Shown: positions 25,294-34,545 of the stretch, in pieces | Position numbering within the stretch: position 1 is the first letter of the stretch | Layout of the letters: each line of letters begins with the position of its first letter | Notes under the pieces: generated by a model | The model's database searches: none | Told to the model about the DNA's origin: nothing | What the model saw: only the letters and a program-made list of their open reading frames with translations | Translations under genes and position numbers: made by a program | Assembly (NCBI RefSeq): GCF_001667585.1 | Contig: NZ_LZJZ01000136.1 | Span: 1 to 54,841, forward strand | Source: Mycobacterium sp. E2733 | GTDB lineage: Bacteria; Actinomycetota; Actinomycetes; Mycobacteriales; Mycobacteriaceae | DNA: 54,841 nucleotides | Reading direction: 5' to 3'

Positions 25294-26433
25294 TCAGCTC
25301 CGCACGCGGGTGAAGCGGTGCAGCAGCCAGGCCAGCGGGATGGTCACCACCATCGTCGCGATGAACAGATTCAGCATCGAGCCGGTGTAGACGTGGGCGC
25401 GCACGATGTAGACCATGGCGAATTCCATGGTGATCAGGTGGATGAGGAAGATTTCGTAGGAGATCTCCCCCAGCCACACCATCGGCCGCGTCGCCAGCAG
25501 CCGCCAGTACCAGCCGTGGTCCCCCAGGGCCAGGGGCGCCACCGCAAGCGCGGCGATCACGGCGTAGAAGCACGTCTTGAACAGCGCCTCGCTCAGCGTC
25601 GCCGGCGACGTGGTGGGGGCGCCGGCGACCGGAGTGGAGACGATGAAATAGCAGACGATGGCCAGCGGTATCGCGACGAAGGCGTAGCCACGCACGCCCA
25701 TCGCCTGCAGCACGGCCAGCAGCATTCCGGCGAGGAACCAGGCCAGGTAGGTGGGCAGCCACAACCGTGCGCCGTCGGGGAACCAGTGGTCGGTGTGCAC
25801 CAGGACCAGCCAGGCCGGGCTGATCAACGTCAGCCCCGCCAGCGCGCCCAGCAGTAACCTCGGCTGCCACCGTCGCCGACAGACGAGCACCAACAGCACG
25901 TATGCCAGCAACGGCAGCATCACATAGAAGGACGCTTCCACTGCGAGGCTCCACATCTGGGTCAGGCCCTGATGCAGGTACTTACCCAGGTAGCCGTTGC
26001 AGTAGATCTGCGTCAGCGTCAGGTTGCGGACCAGTCCGAGCCACGTGTGCCCGGGGTTGGGTCCCGCCTCGCGGAAGTGGTACAGCACGTAGGCGAACAG
26101 CACGGTGATGACGTAGGCCGGCATGATGCGCCGAACCCGGTGCCACGCATAACGACTCAGCGACGGTGGCGGTGCGCCAATGGCGGCCGATTTCAACCAC
26201 GGCCGGAACAGCAGAAAGCCGGACAGTACGAAGAAGATCGGCACGCCGATCTCCATCCGGGAGCCGACCAGGCCCCAATAACCGTGGGTGTACTTGCCGG
26301 TGGTGTAGGCCGCGTGGGTCCCGACGACGAGAAGGGCGGCGACGGCACGGATTCCGGTCAGGGAGGCGACCCGGTCGACGTGGGCGGTCTGCTCGAGTCC
26401 GCCCTGGGCGTCTTGTTCTTCCGACAGGGTCAT
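25294..26433 (-). CDS. Membrane acyltransferase, family 3 (Rv1254-like)
   Basis: This 379-residue integral membrane O-acyltransferase has about ten TM helices. The N-terminal R-V-A-S-L-T-G-I-R-A-V-A-A-L-L-V-V, then T-H-A, contains the conserved R and catalytic His of the acyltransferase-3 family. I-P-I-F-F-V-L-S-G-F-L-L-F-R-P-type text (here G-V-P-I-F-F-V-L-S-G) and W-S-L-A-V-E-A-S-F-Y are other family motifs. Such enzymes acetylate or acylate glycolipids, peptidoglycan or antibiotics; the target is unknown. The ATG at 26433 overlaps the deaD stop (ATGA), making it the second gene of a helicase-acyltransferase operon. Confidence 0.9.
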   Translation of the reverse strand: MTLSEEQDAQGGLEQTAHVDRVASLTGIRAVAALLVVGTHAAYTTGKYTHGYWGLVGSRMEIGVPIFFVLSGFLLFRPWLKSAAIGAPPPSLSRYAWHRVRRIMPAYVITVLFAYVLYHFREAGPNPGHTWLGLVRNLTLTQIYCNGYLGKYLHQGLTQMWSLAVEASFYVMLPLLAYVLLVLVCRRRWQPRLLLGALAGLTLISPAWLVLVHTDHWFPDGARLWLPTYLAWFLAGMLLAVLQAMGVRGYAFVAIPLAIVCYFIVSTPVAGAPTTSPATLSEALFKTCFYAVIAALAVAPLALGDHGWYWRLLATRPMVWLGEISYEIFLIHLITMEFAMVYIVRAHVYTGSMLNLFIATMVVTIPLAWLLHRFTRVRS

Positions 26434-28130
26434 CCGGTGTGTTTCCTGCGCGGCTTTCCGCCGTCACGGCCGCGGGGCTTGGTCGCCGACCGGTCCGGCT
26501 GGAGGTTGATCAGCACTCCCGAAATGCGGGTGTGCTCGAGCTTTTTCAGCGTCGACTTGGGTAGCTTGGCCGGCAACTCCACCAGCGAGAAGTCCGGGCC
26601 GATCGCGATATGACCGAAGTCGCTGCGATGCAGGCCGCCCTCGTTGGCGATGGCGCCGACGATCGAGCCGGGGCCGATCTTGTGCCGCTTGCCCACCGCG
26701 ATGCGGTAGGTGGTAAAAGGTTTGATCTGCCTTGGCTTTTCGGGACGCTCGCGATGTTCGGTGTGCCGCTCGCGCCGCTCGCGCGGCGGCTCGGGCGACA
26801 TGAGGAACTCTTCGCCGTCACGGGACTGCAGCGCCAGCGCCGCTGCGATGTCGGCCAGCGGGACATCGTGCTCGCGTTCGTAGTCCTCGACCAGCTTGCG
26901 GAACAACTCGATTCCCGGACGGCCCAGCGCGGTGGTGATGGAATCGGCGAACTTCGCCACCCGCTGGGCATTGACGTCCTCGACGGTGGGCAGCTCGGCC
27001 TCGATGAGCGTTTGCCGCGTTGCCTTTTCGATCGCTTTGAGCAGGTGGCGCTCGCGCGGGGAGACGAACAGGAGCGCGCTCCCCGACCGCCCGGCGCGGC
27101 CGGTGCGTCCGATGCGGTGCACGTAGGACTCGGTGTCGTGCGGAATGTCGTAGTTGAGCACGTGCGATATCCGCTCCACGTCCAGCCCGCGCGCGGCCAC
27201 GTCGGTGGCGACCAGGATGTCGATGCCGCCGTCCTTCAGCGCGGCAACGGTCCGCTCCCGCTGACCTTGTGGGATGTCGCCGTTGATGGCCGCCGCGGAA
27301 AAACCTCGGGCCCTTAGCTTTTCCGCGACCTCCTCGGTGGCCTGTTTGGTGCGCACGAATACGATCATCGCCTCGAACGGCTCGACTTCCAGGACTCGGG
27401 TCAGCGCGTCCATCTTGCGCGGACCGGCGACCTGGATGTAACGCTGTGAAATATTCTCCGCGGTAGCGGTTTTGGCCTTGGTGGTGACTTCGAGCGGGTC
27501 GTGCAGGTACTTGGTGGTGAGCTTGCGGATCGCTGCCGGCATGGTCGCCGAGAAGAGGGCGACCTGTTTGTACTCGGGGGTGTCGGCCAGGATGCGTTCG
27601 ACGTCTTCGGCAAAGCCCATGGTGAGCATCTCGTCGGCCTCGTCGAGCACCAGGTAGTCGACGTGCGACAGGTCCAGCGTCCCCCGTTCGAGATGGTCGA
27701 TCACCCGGCCGGGTGTACCGACCACCACTTGGGCGCCCCGCCGCAGCCCGGCCAGCTGAACCGTGTAGGAGGAACCGCCGTAGATCGGCAGCACGTTGAT
27801 CTTCGGCAAGTGGGCTCCGTAGCGGCTGAACGCCTCGGCCACCTGCAGCGCCAGCTCCCGGGTGGGAGCCAGCACCAGCGCCTGAGTCGCCCTGCTGGTG
27901 GCGTCGATCTTGGACAGGATCGGGATCGCGAACGCCGCGGTCTTGCCGGTGCCGGTCTGCGCCAGCCCGACGACGTCCGAGCCCTCCATCAGCGCCGGGA
28001 TCGTCGCGGCCTGGATGCCCGTGGGCGACTCGTAGCCGACGTCGGCGATCGCCCGCAGGACCGAGGGGTGGATCTGCAGGTCGGCAAATGTCGGAGAGGC
28101 AGCCTCAGGCGAGCTGTCCGGGAGGGTCAT
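26430..28130 (-). CDS. deaD: DEAD-box ATP-dependent RNA helicase DeaD/CsdA
   Basis: The 566-residue RNA helicase carries the full motif set: Q-motif G-I-Q-A-A-T-I-P-A-L, Walker A A-Q-T-G-T-G-K-T, P-T-R-E-L-A-L-Q, D-E-A-D (about 165), S-A-T, R-G-L-D-V and H-R-I-G-R-T-G-R. After the two RecA domains come a dimerisation region and a C-terminal RNA-binding DbpA-type domain (K-R-H-K-I-G-P-G-S-I-V-G-A-I-A-N-E-G-G-L) that targets rRNA. It acts in ribosome assembly and cold or structured-RNA turnover. The upstream region has a 23-bp direct repeat. It is co-translated with the acyltransferase. Confidence 0.96.
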   Translation of the reverse strand: MTLPDSSPEAASPTFADLQIHPSVLRAIADVGYESPTGIQAATIPALMEGSDVVGLAQTGTGKTAAFAIPILSKIDATSRATQALVLAPTRELALQVAEAFSRYGAHLPKINVLPIYGGSSYTVQLAGLRRGAQVVVGTPGRVIDHLERGTLDLSHVDYLVLDEADEMLTMGFAEDVERILADTPEYKQVALFSATMPAAIRKLTTKYLHDPLEVTTKAKTATAENISQRYIQVAGPRKMDALTRVLEVEPFEAMIVFVRTKQATEEVAEKLRARGFSAAAINGDIPQGQRERTVAALKDGGIDILVATDVAARGLDVERISHVLNYDIPHDTESYVHRIGRTGRAGRSGSALLFVSPRERHLLKAIEKATRQTLIEAELPTVEDVNAQRVAKFADSITTALGRPGIELFRKLVEDYEREHDVPLADIAAALALQSRDGEEFLMSPEPPRERRERHTEHRERPEKPRQIKPFTTYRIAVGKRHKIGPGSIVGAIANEGGLHRSDFGHIAIGPDFSLVELPAKLPKSTLKKLEHTRISGVLINLQPDRSATKPRGRDGGKPRRKHTG

Positions 28131-28145
28131 CGTCCAAGGAGTCTA

Positions 28146-28224
28146 GTGGTGATCGCGAGCTCAGCGGTGCTGAGCGCTGCGGGTCACCACCATCGGGCCC
28201 CGTGGTGATCGCGAGCTCAGCGGT
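28146..28224. repeat. Two perfect 23-bp direct repeats upstream of deaD and lprE
   Basis: The same 23 bases, beginning GTGGTGATCGCGAGC and ending TCAGCGGT, occur at 28146-28168 and 28202-28224, offset 56 bp. The first copy runs into a perfect hairpin GCTCAGC-GGT-GCTGAGC (28159-28175). They lie in the 166-bp divergent gap between deaD (start 28130) and lprE (start 28297), so they could be operators or part of the deaD leader. A GATCGCGAGC core also appears at 9837. Confidence 0.65.
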
Positions 28225-28296
28225 TCCCGTGATAATGAGCACAACTGCGGCGGGCCCGGCCATGCCTGTCACACCAGCGCGCGCGATGACGGTACG

Positions 28297-28896
28297 GTGC
28301 GCGATGTGTGGTCGATACCCCGCCGTACCGAGCCACTGACCGGCTCGGCCACTCTCGCGTTGATCGCCATGACGTTGACCGGCTGCGGTTCGGGAGACTC
28401 CACGGTCGCGAAGACGCCGCAGGCTACGACGACTACCGAGATCCCGTCCATCACCGCCCCGGCTCAGCCGTCCGGCGCCGCCGCGCCGCCCGGCAGCGCC
28501 GCCGCGCCGGCGGACCCGTGCGCGGTCAGCCTCGCATCACCCACGATCGCGAAGGTGGTCTCCGAGCTGCCGCGCGACCCGCGCAGCCAGCAAGGCTGGA
28601 ATCCGGAGCCGCTGGCCGGCAACTACAACCAGTGCGCCCAGCTGTCGGCGGTGATCATCAAGGCCAACACCAACGCCGTCAACCCCACCACCCGGGCGGT
28701 GCTGTTCCATCTCGGGCAGTTCATCCCGCAGGGGGTCCCCGACACCTACGGGTTCAATGGCGTCGACGCCGCCCAGACCACCGGCGACACGGTGGCGCTG
28801 ACCTACCCCAGCGGCATCAACGGGTTGAACACCGATGTGCGGTTCCACTGGAACGGCAACGGCGTCGAGCTGATCGGCAACGCACCGGGTCACTGA
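28297..28896 (+). CDS. lprE: Lipoprotein LprE homologue
   Basis: This 199-residue predicted lipoprotein has a basic start, hydrophobic segment and the lipobox L-T-G-C (Cys30), then a long Thr/Pro/Ala-rich linker (about 40-70) and a compact domain with Cys in D-P-C-A-V and N-Q-C-A-Q. The L-A-S-P-T-I-A-K-V-V-S-E-L-P-R-D-P-R-S block and the P-Q-G-V-P-D-T-Y-G-F segment match my memory of LprE (Rv1252c). The GTG at 28297 is the only start giving a sensible signal peptide. The nuclease-helicase gene follows after 41 nt. Function is not assigned. Confidence 0.88.
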   Translation: MRDVWSIPRRTEPLTGSATLALIAMTLTGCGSGDSTVAKTPQATTTTEIPSITAPAQPSGAAAPPGSAAAPADPCAVSLASPTIAKVVSELPRDPRSQQGWNPEPLAGNYNQCAQLSAVIIKANTNAVNPTTRAVLFHLGQFIPQGVPDTYGFNGVDAAQTTGDTVALTYPSGINGLNTDVRFHWNGNGVELIGNAPGH

Positions 28897-28924
28897 GCCC
28901 CGCCTTTTCGTCAGTCCCCTCCCC

Positions 28925-28930
28925 TACAGT
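28925..28930 (+). promoter_or_regulatory. -10 box before the nuclease-helicase gene
   Basis: TACAGT ends 7 nt before the GTG at 28938, so this gene may have its own leaderless transcript besides readthrough from lprE. Confidence 0.4.
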
Positions 28931-28937
28931 TGCTGCT

Positions 28938-31900
28938 GTGTTCGTCACCGGCGACAGCATCGTGTACAGCGCGTCGGACCTCGCCGCAGCGGCCCGCTGC
29001 GAGTTCGCGCTGTTGCGGGATTTCGACGCAAAGCTGGGCTGGGGACCCGCCGCCGCGGTCGAGGACGACCTGCTCGCGCGAACCGCCGTCCTCGGGAACG
29101 AACACGAGCGACGCGAACTGGACCGGCTGCGCACCCAGTTCGGTGACGACATCGCGGTCATCGGCCGCCCGGCATACACGCCCGCCGGCCTGGCGGCGGC
29201 CGCCGAGGCGACCCGCCGCGCCGTTGCCGGCGGCGCGCCCGCGGTGTATCAGGCCGCCATGTTCGATGGCCGCTTCCTCGGTTTCGCCGACTTTCTGGTG
29301 CGAGACGGCGAACAGTACCGAGTGATCGACACCAAGCTGGCCCGCTCGGCGAACGTCACCGCGCTGCTGCAGCTGGCCGCCTACGCCGACGCGCTGGCCG
29401 CCTCGGGTGTGCCGGTGGCCCCCGAGGCCGAACTGCACCTGGGCGACGGGACCGCGGCGCGCTTCCGCGTCCGCGACCTGGTTCCGGTTTACCGCTCGCA
29501 GCGCGCCCGGTTGCAACGCCTCCTCGATGAGCACCACGCCGGGGGAGCCGCGGTTCGCTGGGACGACGAGGGCGTGGGCGCGTGTATGCGTTGCCCGTTG
29601 TGCACCGAGCAATTGCGGACCACCGACGACCTGCTGCTGGTCGCCGGCATGCGAGTGGGCCAGCGGGACAAGCTGATCGACGCCGGAATCACCACGGTGT
29701 CCGAGCTCGCCCGGCACACCGGCCCGGTACCCGACCTCGCGTCCGGCGCGCTCGGCAAGCTGACCGCCCAGGCGAGGCTTCAAGTCCGCCAACGCGAACG
29801 CGGCACGCCGCTTTTCGAGGTCGTCGACCCGCAGCCGCTGGCGCTGCTACCTGAACCCGATCCGGCTGACCTGTTCTTCGACTTCGAGGGCGACCCTTTG
29901 TGGACCGTTGACGGGCGGGAGTGGGGTCTGGAATACCTGTTCGGCGTCCTGGAAGCGGGGCCGGCCGGCACGTTCCGCCCGTTGTGGGCGCATAGCCGGA
30001 TGGACGAACGCAAGGCCCTGACCGATTTCCTGGCGATGGTGGCCAAGCGCCGCAAGCGCCGGCCGAACATGCACATCTACCACTACGCGCCGTACGAAAA
30101 GACCGCGTTGCTGCGGCTCGCCGGCCGTTACGGAGTCGGCGAGGATGAGGTTGACGAACTGCTGCGCAGCGGAACGCTGGTCGACCTCTACCCGCTGGTG
30201 CGCAAGAGCATTCGCGTGGGTGCGGAGTCGTTCAGCCTGAAGGCGCTCGAACCGCTCTACATGGGAGCGCAGCTGCGGGCCGGCGACGTCACCACTGCAA
30301 CCGGTTCGATCACCTCCTACGCCCGGTACTGCGAACTGCAGGCCGACGGCCGCCGCGACGAGGCCGCCTCCGTGCTCAAGGAGATCGAGGACTACAACCA
30401 CTACGACTGCCGCTCGACTCAGGAACTGCGTAACTGGTTGATGTTGCGCGCCTACGAATCTGGCGTCGTGCCGGTTGGCGCACAGCCCGTCCGGGACGGC
30501 AACACCGTCGAGGACCGTGACCAGTTGGCGGTGAGCCTGTCGACGTTCACCGGCGACGCCGCTGTCGATCAACGCACGCCCGAGCAGACGGCGGTGGCGA
30601 TGCTGGCCGCGGCCCGCGGCTACCACCGGCGCGAGGACAAACCGTTCTGGTGGGCGCACTTTGACCGGCTGAACTTCCCCGTCGAGGAGTGGGCGGACAA
30701 CACCGACGTCTTCTTCGCCGAGCACGCGTCGGTCAGCGTCGACTGGAACACGCCGCCCCGCGCGCGCAAGCCGCAGCGTCGGGTGAAATTGCGCGGCGAG
30801 CTGGCACGCGGAGAGCTGGTGGCCGACGTCTTCGCGCTCTACGACCCGCCGGCCCCGCCGGGGATGTCGGACGATCCGGACCGGCGGGCGGCCGGACGCG
30901 CCACGGTCGTCGCGGCCGACGATCCGGCCCTGCCCACCGAGGTGACCATCGTTGAACGAGCGGGCAACGACGGCAAGCCGTTTCATCAACTTCCGATTGC
31001 GCTCACTCCCGGCCCGCCGATCCCGACCACCGCACTGCGCGAGTCGATCGAGGCGACGGCCGCCGCCCTGGCGGCCGGCTTGCCGCGGCTACCCCGCACC
31101 GCCGTCGTCGACATCCTGCTGCGCCGCGCGCCCCGCACCCGGAGCGGCTCCGCGTTGCCGCGCGGCGCCGACACCGCGGCCGACATCACCGCCGCGGTAT
31201 TGGATTTGGACTCGTCGTACCTGGCGGTGCATGGACCGCCGGGCACCGGCAAAACGCATACCGCCGCCCGCGTGATCCAGCGCCTGGCCACCGACCATGG
31301 CTGGCGCGTCGGCGTTGTGGCGCAATCGCATGCCACAGTGGAGAACCTGTTGGACTGCGTCATCGACGCCGGGCTGGAACCGGCGCGGGTGGCGAAGAAA
31401 CGCAACGACCACAGCGCCCCACGCTGGCAGGAGATCGACGCCGGCGCTTACGCCGCGTTCATCGCCGACACCGCGGGCTGCGTCGTGGGCGGAACGGCCT
31501 GGGATTTCGCCAACGTCAATCGGGTCCCGCGCGACAGCCTGGACCTGCTCGTGATCGACGAGGCGGGGCAATTCTGTCTTGCCAACACCATCGCCGTGGC
31601 GCCGGCCGCTGCCAATCTGTTGCTGCTCGGCGACCCCCAGCAGCTACCGCAGGTCAGCCAGGGAACCCATCCCGACCCGGTGGACACCTCCGCCCTCGAC
31701 TGGCTGGTGGACGGGCAGCGCACCCTGCCCGACGAACGCGGCTATTTCCTCGACTTCTCCTACCGGATGCACCCGCAGGTGTGCGCCGCGGTGTCCGCAC
31801 TGTCCTACGAGGGCAGGCTGCATTCGCACGAGTGCACCGCCGCCCGACGCCTTGCCGGATACCGCCCCGGCGTGCGGACGCTCACCGTCGGGCATCACGG

Positions 31901-32345
31901 CAACTCGACGGAGAGTCAAGAGGAGGCGGAGGCGATCGCCGCCGAGGTCGATCGACTGCTCGGCACGCCGTGGACCGATGAGCACGGCACCCGGCCCCTG
32001 ACCGCTTCCGACGTGTTGGTGCTGGCCCCCTACAACGCCCAGGTGGCGCTGCTGCGCCGGCGGTTGACCGCCGCCGGGCTCGGGGGGATCCGGGTTGGCA
32101 CTGTCGACAAGTTCCAGGGCGGCCAGGCGCCGGTGGTTTTCATCTCGATGACGGCCTCCTCCGCGGACGTGGTGCCGCGCGGAATGTCGTTCCTGCTCAA
32201 CAGGAACCGGCTCAACGTCGCCATCAGCCGCGCCCAGTATGCGGTGGTCATCGTGCGCTCGGGGTCGCTGACCGAGTACCTGCCCGGCACGCCCGCGGGG
32301 CTGACCGACTTGGGCGCTTTTCTGGCCCTGACGCAGCCGACGTGA
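28938..32345 (+). CDS. TM0106-type nuclease / RNase H-like exonuclease / UPF1-DNA2-like SF1 helicase fusion (Rv1251c-like)
   Basis: The 1135-residue protein has three enzymatic parts. Residues 1-300 are a RecB/Cas4-like nuclease with Cys21, Cys216, Cys219 and Cys222 placed for a 4Fe-4S cluster and the D-x-K motif in R-V-I-D-T-K (about 128-133). Residues about 310-520 look like an RNase H-fold 3'-5' exonuclease: D-L-F-F-D-F-E-G-D-P and the later N-H-Y-D-C-R-S-T. Residues about 690-1120 are a superfamily 1B helicase: H-G-P-P-G-T-G-K-T (about 765), V-I-D-E-A-G-Q (about 872), G-D-P-Q-Q-L-P-Q, T-V-D-K-F-Q-G-G-Q and N-V-A-I-S-R-A. It should act on DNA or RNA ends in repair or turnover; its biological role is uncharacterised as far as I know. 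Confidence 0.92.
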   Translation: MFVTGDSIVYSASDLAAAARCEFALLRDFDAKLGWGPAAAVEDDLLARTAVLGNEHERRELDRLRTQFGDDIAVIGRPAYTPAGLAAAAEATRRAVAGGAPAVYQAAMFDGRFLGFADFLVRDGEQYRVIDTKLARSANVTALLQLAAYADALAASGVPVAPEAELHLGDGTAARFRVRDLVPVYRSQRARLQRLLDEHHAGGAAVRWDDEGVGACMRCPLCTEQLRTTDDLLLVAGMRVGQRDKLIDAGITTVSELARHTGPVPDLASGALGKLTAQARLQVRQRERGTPLFEVVDPQPLALLPEPDPADLFFDFEGDPLWTVDGREWGLEYLFGVLEAGPAGTFRPLWAHSRMDERKALTDFLAMVAKRRKRRPNMHIYHYAPYEKTALLRLAGRYGVGEDEVDELLRSGTLVDLYPLVRKSIRVGAESFSLKALEPLYMGAQLRAGDVTTATGSITSYARYCELQADGRRDEAASVLKEIEDYNHYDCRSTQELRNWLMLRAYESGVVPVGAQPVRDGNTVEDRDQLAVSLSTFTGDAAVDQRTPEQTAVAMLAAARGYHRREDKPFWWAHFDRLNFPVEEWADNTDVFFAEHASVSVDWNTPPRARKPQRRVKLRGELARGELVADVFALYDPPAPPGMSDDPDRRAAGRATVVAADDPALPTEVTIVERAGNDGKPFHQLPIALTPGPPIPTTALRESIEATAAALAAGLPRLPRTAVVDILLRRAPRTRSGSALPRGADTAADITAAVLDLDSSYLAVHGPPGTGKTHTAARVIQRLATDHGWRVGVVAQSHATVENLLDCVIDAGLEPARVAKKRNDHSAPRWQEIDAGAYAAFIADTAGCVVGGTAWDFANVNRVPRDSLDLLVIDEAGQFCLANTIAVAPAAANLLLLGDPQQLPQVSQGTHPDPVDTSALDWLVDGQRTLPDERGYFLDFSYRMHPQVCAAVSALSYEGRLHSHECTAARRLAGYRPGVRTLTVGHHGNSTESQEEAEAIAAEVDRLLGTPWTDEHGTRPLTASDVLVLAPYNAQVALLRRRLTAAGLGGIRVGTVDKFQGGQAPVVFISMTASSADVVPRGMSFLLNRNRLNVAISRAQYAVVIVRSGSLTEYLPGTPAGLTDLGAFLALTQPT

Positions 32346-32359
32346 CGACCGGCCCGGCC

Positions 32360-34321
32360 CTAGTAGCCGGACGAGTGGCGACCGTAGCCGGTCGGGTCGT
32401 CGTCGGCATCGCGGCGGTGCCGGTTGTCCCGCGCCGAGCCGTTCTGCTGCCGTTGCGCCGGCGGCGCCGGCCGATCGCGTGGCGCGGACCGGTAGGCGCG
32501 CGCCGAGAGTTCGGTGACCGGGCGGAAGCGCTGCCGGGTGTCGACGTGGGAGCCGTTGTGCGCGAAGCCGATTGGGCCATTATTCGGAACCGGATCGGCG
32601 CGTCGGGTGTGCCATGCGGACGGCGGACGCGGACGCGGGACGCGATCGACCGGCGTCCCGCTTTCGCGCCCGTCCGCCGCGCGCGATGCGGGGGCGGCCT
32701 CGGGTTCCCGAAGAAGGATGAATTCGACGTACTCGTCGTCGTCATAGTCGTCGCCGACCAGGTCGCCCCCCTCGGTCGCGGCGCCGGCGACGGCCGACGG
32801 TGCGTAACCGACCAGGAACAGGGCGGCCACGATCCCGAACAGCGCGATGAACGCGGGCAGCAGCACCGATTGTGACATGGCGGCCGCGAACGGGTCGCGC
32901 AGGAATTCGGGCAGCTGCAGCGTGGCGGGCGCCTCCTCGCCGACACCACCAGGCTGCGGCGGCATCTCGGCGCCGATCCGTGCGGTCATGAACGCCGCCA
33001 TGCCGGCGCTGCCGAGCACCGCGCCGAGCTGGCGGACCGAGTTGTACACGGCGGAGCCCGCGCCGGCCAGGCGCGGCGGCAGGTTGCGCGTCGCGGTGGC
33101 GGTCAGCGGCGACCAGACGAACGCCATCCCGACGCCGGTCGCGAAGAACGGCAGCACGAGCCGCCAGATCGGCGTCGCCGGCGACATCTCGAAGGTGAGC
33201 CAGGTCAGCGCGATCGCCAGCACCGAGAAGCCGAACCCGAGCACCGGCCGCGGATGGTATTTGTCGACCATCCTGCCGACGAACGGCGCGAACACACCGT
33301 TGGCGATCGCCATCGGTGCGATCAGCAGGGCCGAACGCGTCGGCGACAGCCCGCACACTGCCTGCGCGTAGAAGGTCAGCGGCAGCATCATCGCGGTCGC
33401 GGCGAACGAGACGATGGCCACCCCGACGTTGCACAGACCGAAGTCGCGGTCACGGAATATCGCCAGGGGAATCAGCGGCTCCCCGGTGTTCATCGACTGC
33501 CAGAACACGAACACCGTCATGAACCCGACGCCGGCGACCAGCATCGCCCAGATCCACGGTTCCCAGTGCGCGGCCTGACCCTGTTGCAGCCCGAACACGA
33601 TCAGGAACATGCCCACGCCGGACAGCGCGACGCCGACGACGTCGAACCGGTGCGACTGGGTGGGCAGCACCGGGACCAGCCAGTACGCCAGTGCGAGCCC
33701 GATCACGCCGATGGGGACGTTGACGAAGAAGATCCACTGCCACCCCAGCCCGTCGACCAGCACGCCGCCGGCCAGCGGACCCACCAGGCTCGCGACCCCG
33801 GCGGTGGCTCCCCACAGGCTCACCGCGACGCCGCGCCGCTCCGCGGGAAAGATCCTGGTGATGGTCGACAACGTCTGCGGGGTGAGCACCCCGGCGGCGA
33901 CACCCTGCACGACGCGCGCGGCGATCAGCATGGCGGCGCTGCCCGACAGCCCGCACCACACCGAGGCGACGGTGAACACCACCAGGCCGATCAGGTAGAG
34001 GTTTTTAGGCCCGAATCGGTCACCGAGCCGCCCGGCCACCAGCAACACGACCGCATAACCCAGCAGGTAGGCGCTGGTCACCCAGACCACCGTGTCGTAG
34101 CCGATGTGCAACTTCGTCATGATTGTCGGGTTTGCGATGGCGACGATGGTCGAGTCGACCATGATCATGAAGAAGCCGATCATCATCGCCCAGAGCGCGT
34201 TCCAGGGCTTCTGAGAATGCGGCGAGTTCTGGGTGAGGAAGTTCCAGCGCTGGGTGAGGTGGGCTGGGTTCGGCGCCGCGCGCCGGGTTCCCCCGGACGA
34301 CGGAGGCGTCGCCGCGGTCAT
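32360..34321 (-). CDS. DHA2 (14-TM) MFS drug exporter, Rv1250-like
   Basis: This 653-residue proton-driven exporter is of the EmrB/QacA family. Residues about 40-510 hold fourteen TM helices; G-R-L-G-D-R-F-G-P-K is motif A and the G-x-x-x-G-P-L-A-G-G segment (about residue 185) is the antiporter motif C. D-S-T-I-V in helix 1 is typical of the DHA2 group. The last 120 residues form an acidic then Arg/Pro-rich cytosolic tail (D-D-Y-D-D-D-E-Y onward) that is longer than in most relatives. The ATG at 34321 follows GAGGTGGG. A CATAAT -10-like box (34412-34417, minus) lies about 95 nt upstream. Substrates are unknown. Confidence 0.92.
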   Translation of the reverse strand: MTAATPPSSGGTRRAAPNPAHLTQRWNFLTQNSPHSQKPWNALWAMMIGFFMIMVDSTIVAIANPTIMTKLHIGYDTVVWVTSAYLLGYAVVLLVAGRLGDRFGPKNLYLIGLVVFTVASVWCGLSGSAAMLIAARVVQGVAAGVLTPQTLSTITRIFPAERRGVAVSLWGATAGVASLVGPLAGGVLVDGLGWQWIFFVNVPIGVIGLALAYWLVPVLPTQSHRFDVVGVALSGVGMFLIVFGLQQGQAAHWEPWIWAMLVAGVGFMTVFVFWQSMNTGEPLIPLAIFRDRDFGLCNVGVAIVSFAATAMMLPLTFYAQAVCGLSPTRSALLIAPMAIANGVFAPFVGRMVDKYHPRPVLGFGFSVLAIALTWLTFEMSPATPIWRLVLPFFATGVGMAFVWSPLTATATRNLPPRLAGAGSAVYNSVRQLGAVLGSAGMAAFMTARIGAEMPPQPGGVGEEAPATLQLPEFLRDPFAAAMSQSVLLPAFIALFGIVAALFLVGYAPSAVAGAATEGGDLVGDDYDDDEYVEFILLREPEAAPASRAADGRESGTPVDRVPRPRPPSAWHTRRADPVPNNGPIGFAHNGSHVDTRQRFRPVTELSARAYRSAPRDRPAPPAQRQQNGSARDNRHRRDADDDPTGYGRHSSGY

Positions 34322-34510
34322 CTACCCACCTCGTTTCAGCTTCCGACGATGCCCGGCCGCACGGAGCCTGCCTGGTCGACGGGCCCGGACCGTCACGGAC
34401 ATCCAGCCTGCATTATGGCCGCTGCCGCAATCGAGGGCAGCGACGGACCCGATCCGGGGTACACCACGCGGAAGGTTTCATGTTCGGTCGGTGTTCTGCG
34501 GCGCGCACGT

Positions 34511-34516
34511 TAGCCT
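34511..34516 (+). promoter_or_regulatory. -10 box of the Rv1249c-like gene
   Basis: TAGCCT, 29 nt before the ATG at 34546, with an AGGAGAGG Shine-Dalgarno in the short leader. The identical hexamer serves the next three plus-strand units. The rest of the 224-bp gap shows only the minus-strand CATAAT box. Confidence 0.4.
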
Positions 34517-34545
34517 GGTAGGACGCCATTTGCAGGAGAGGCAAG

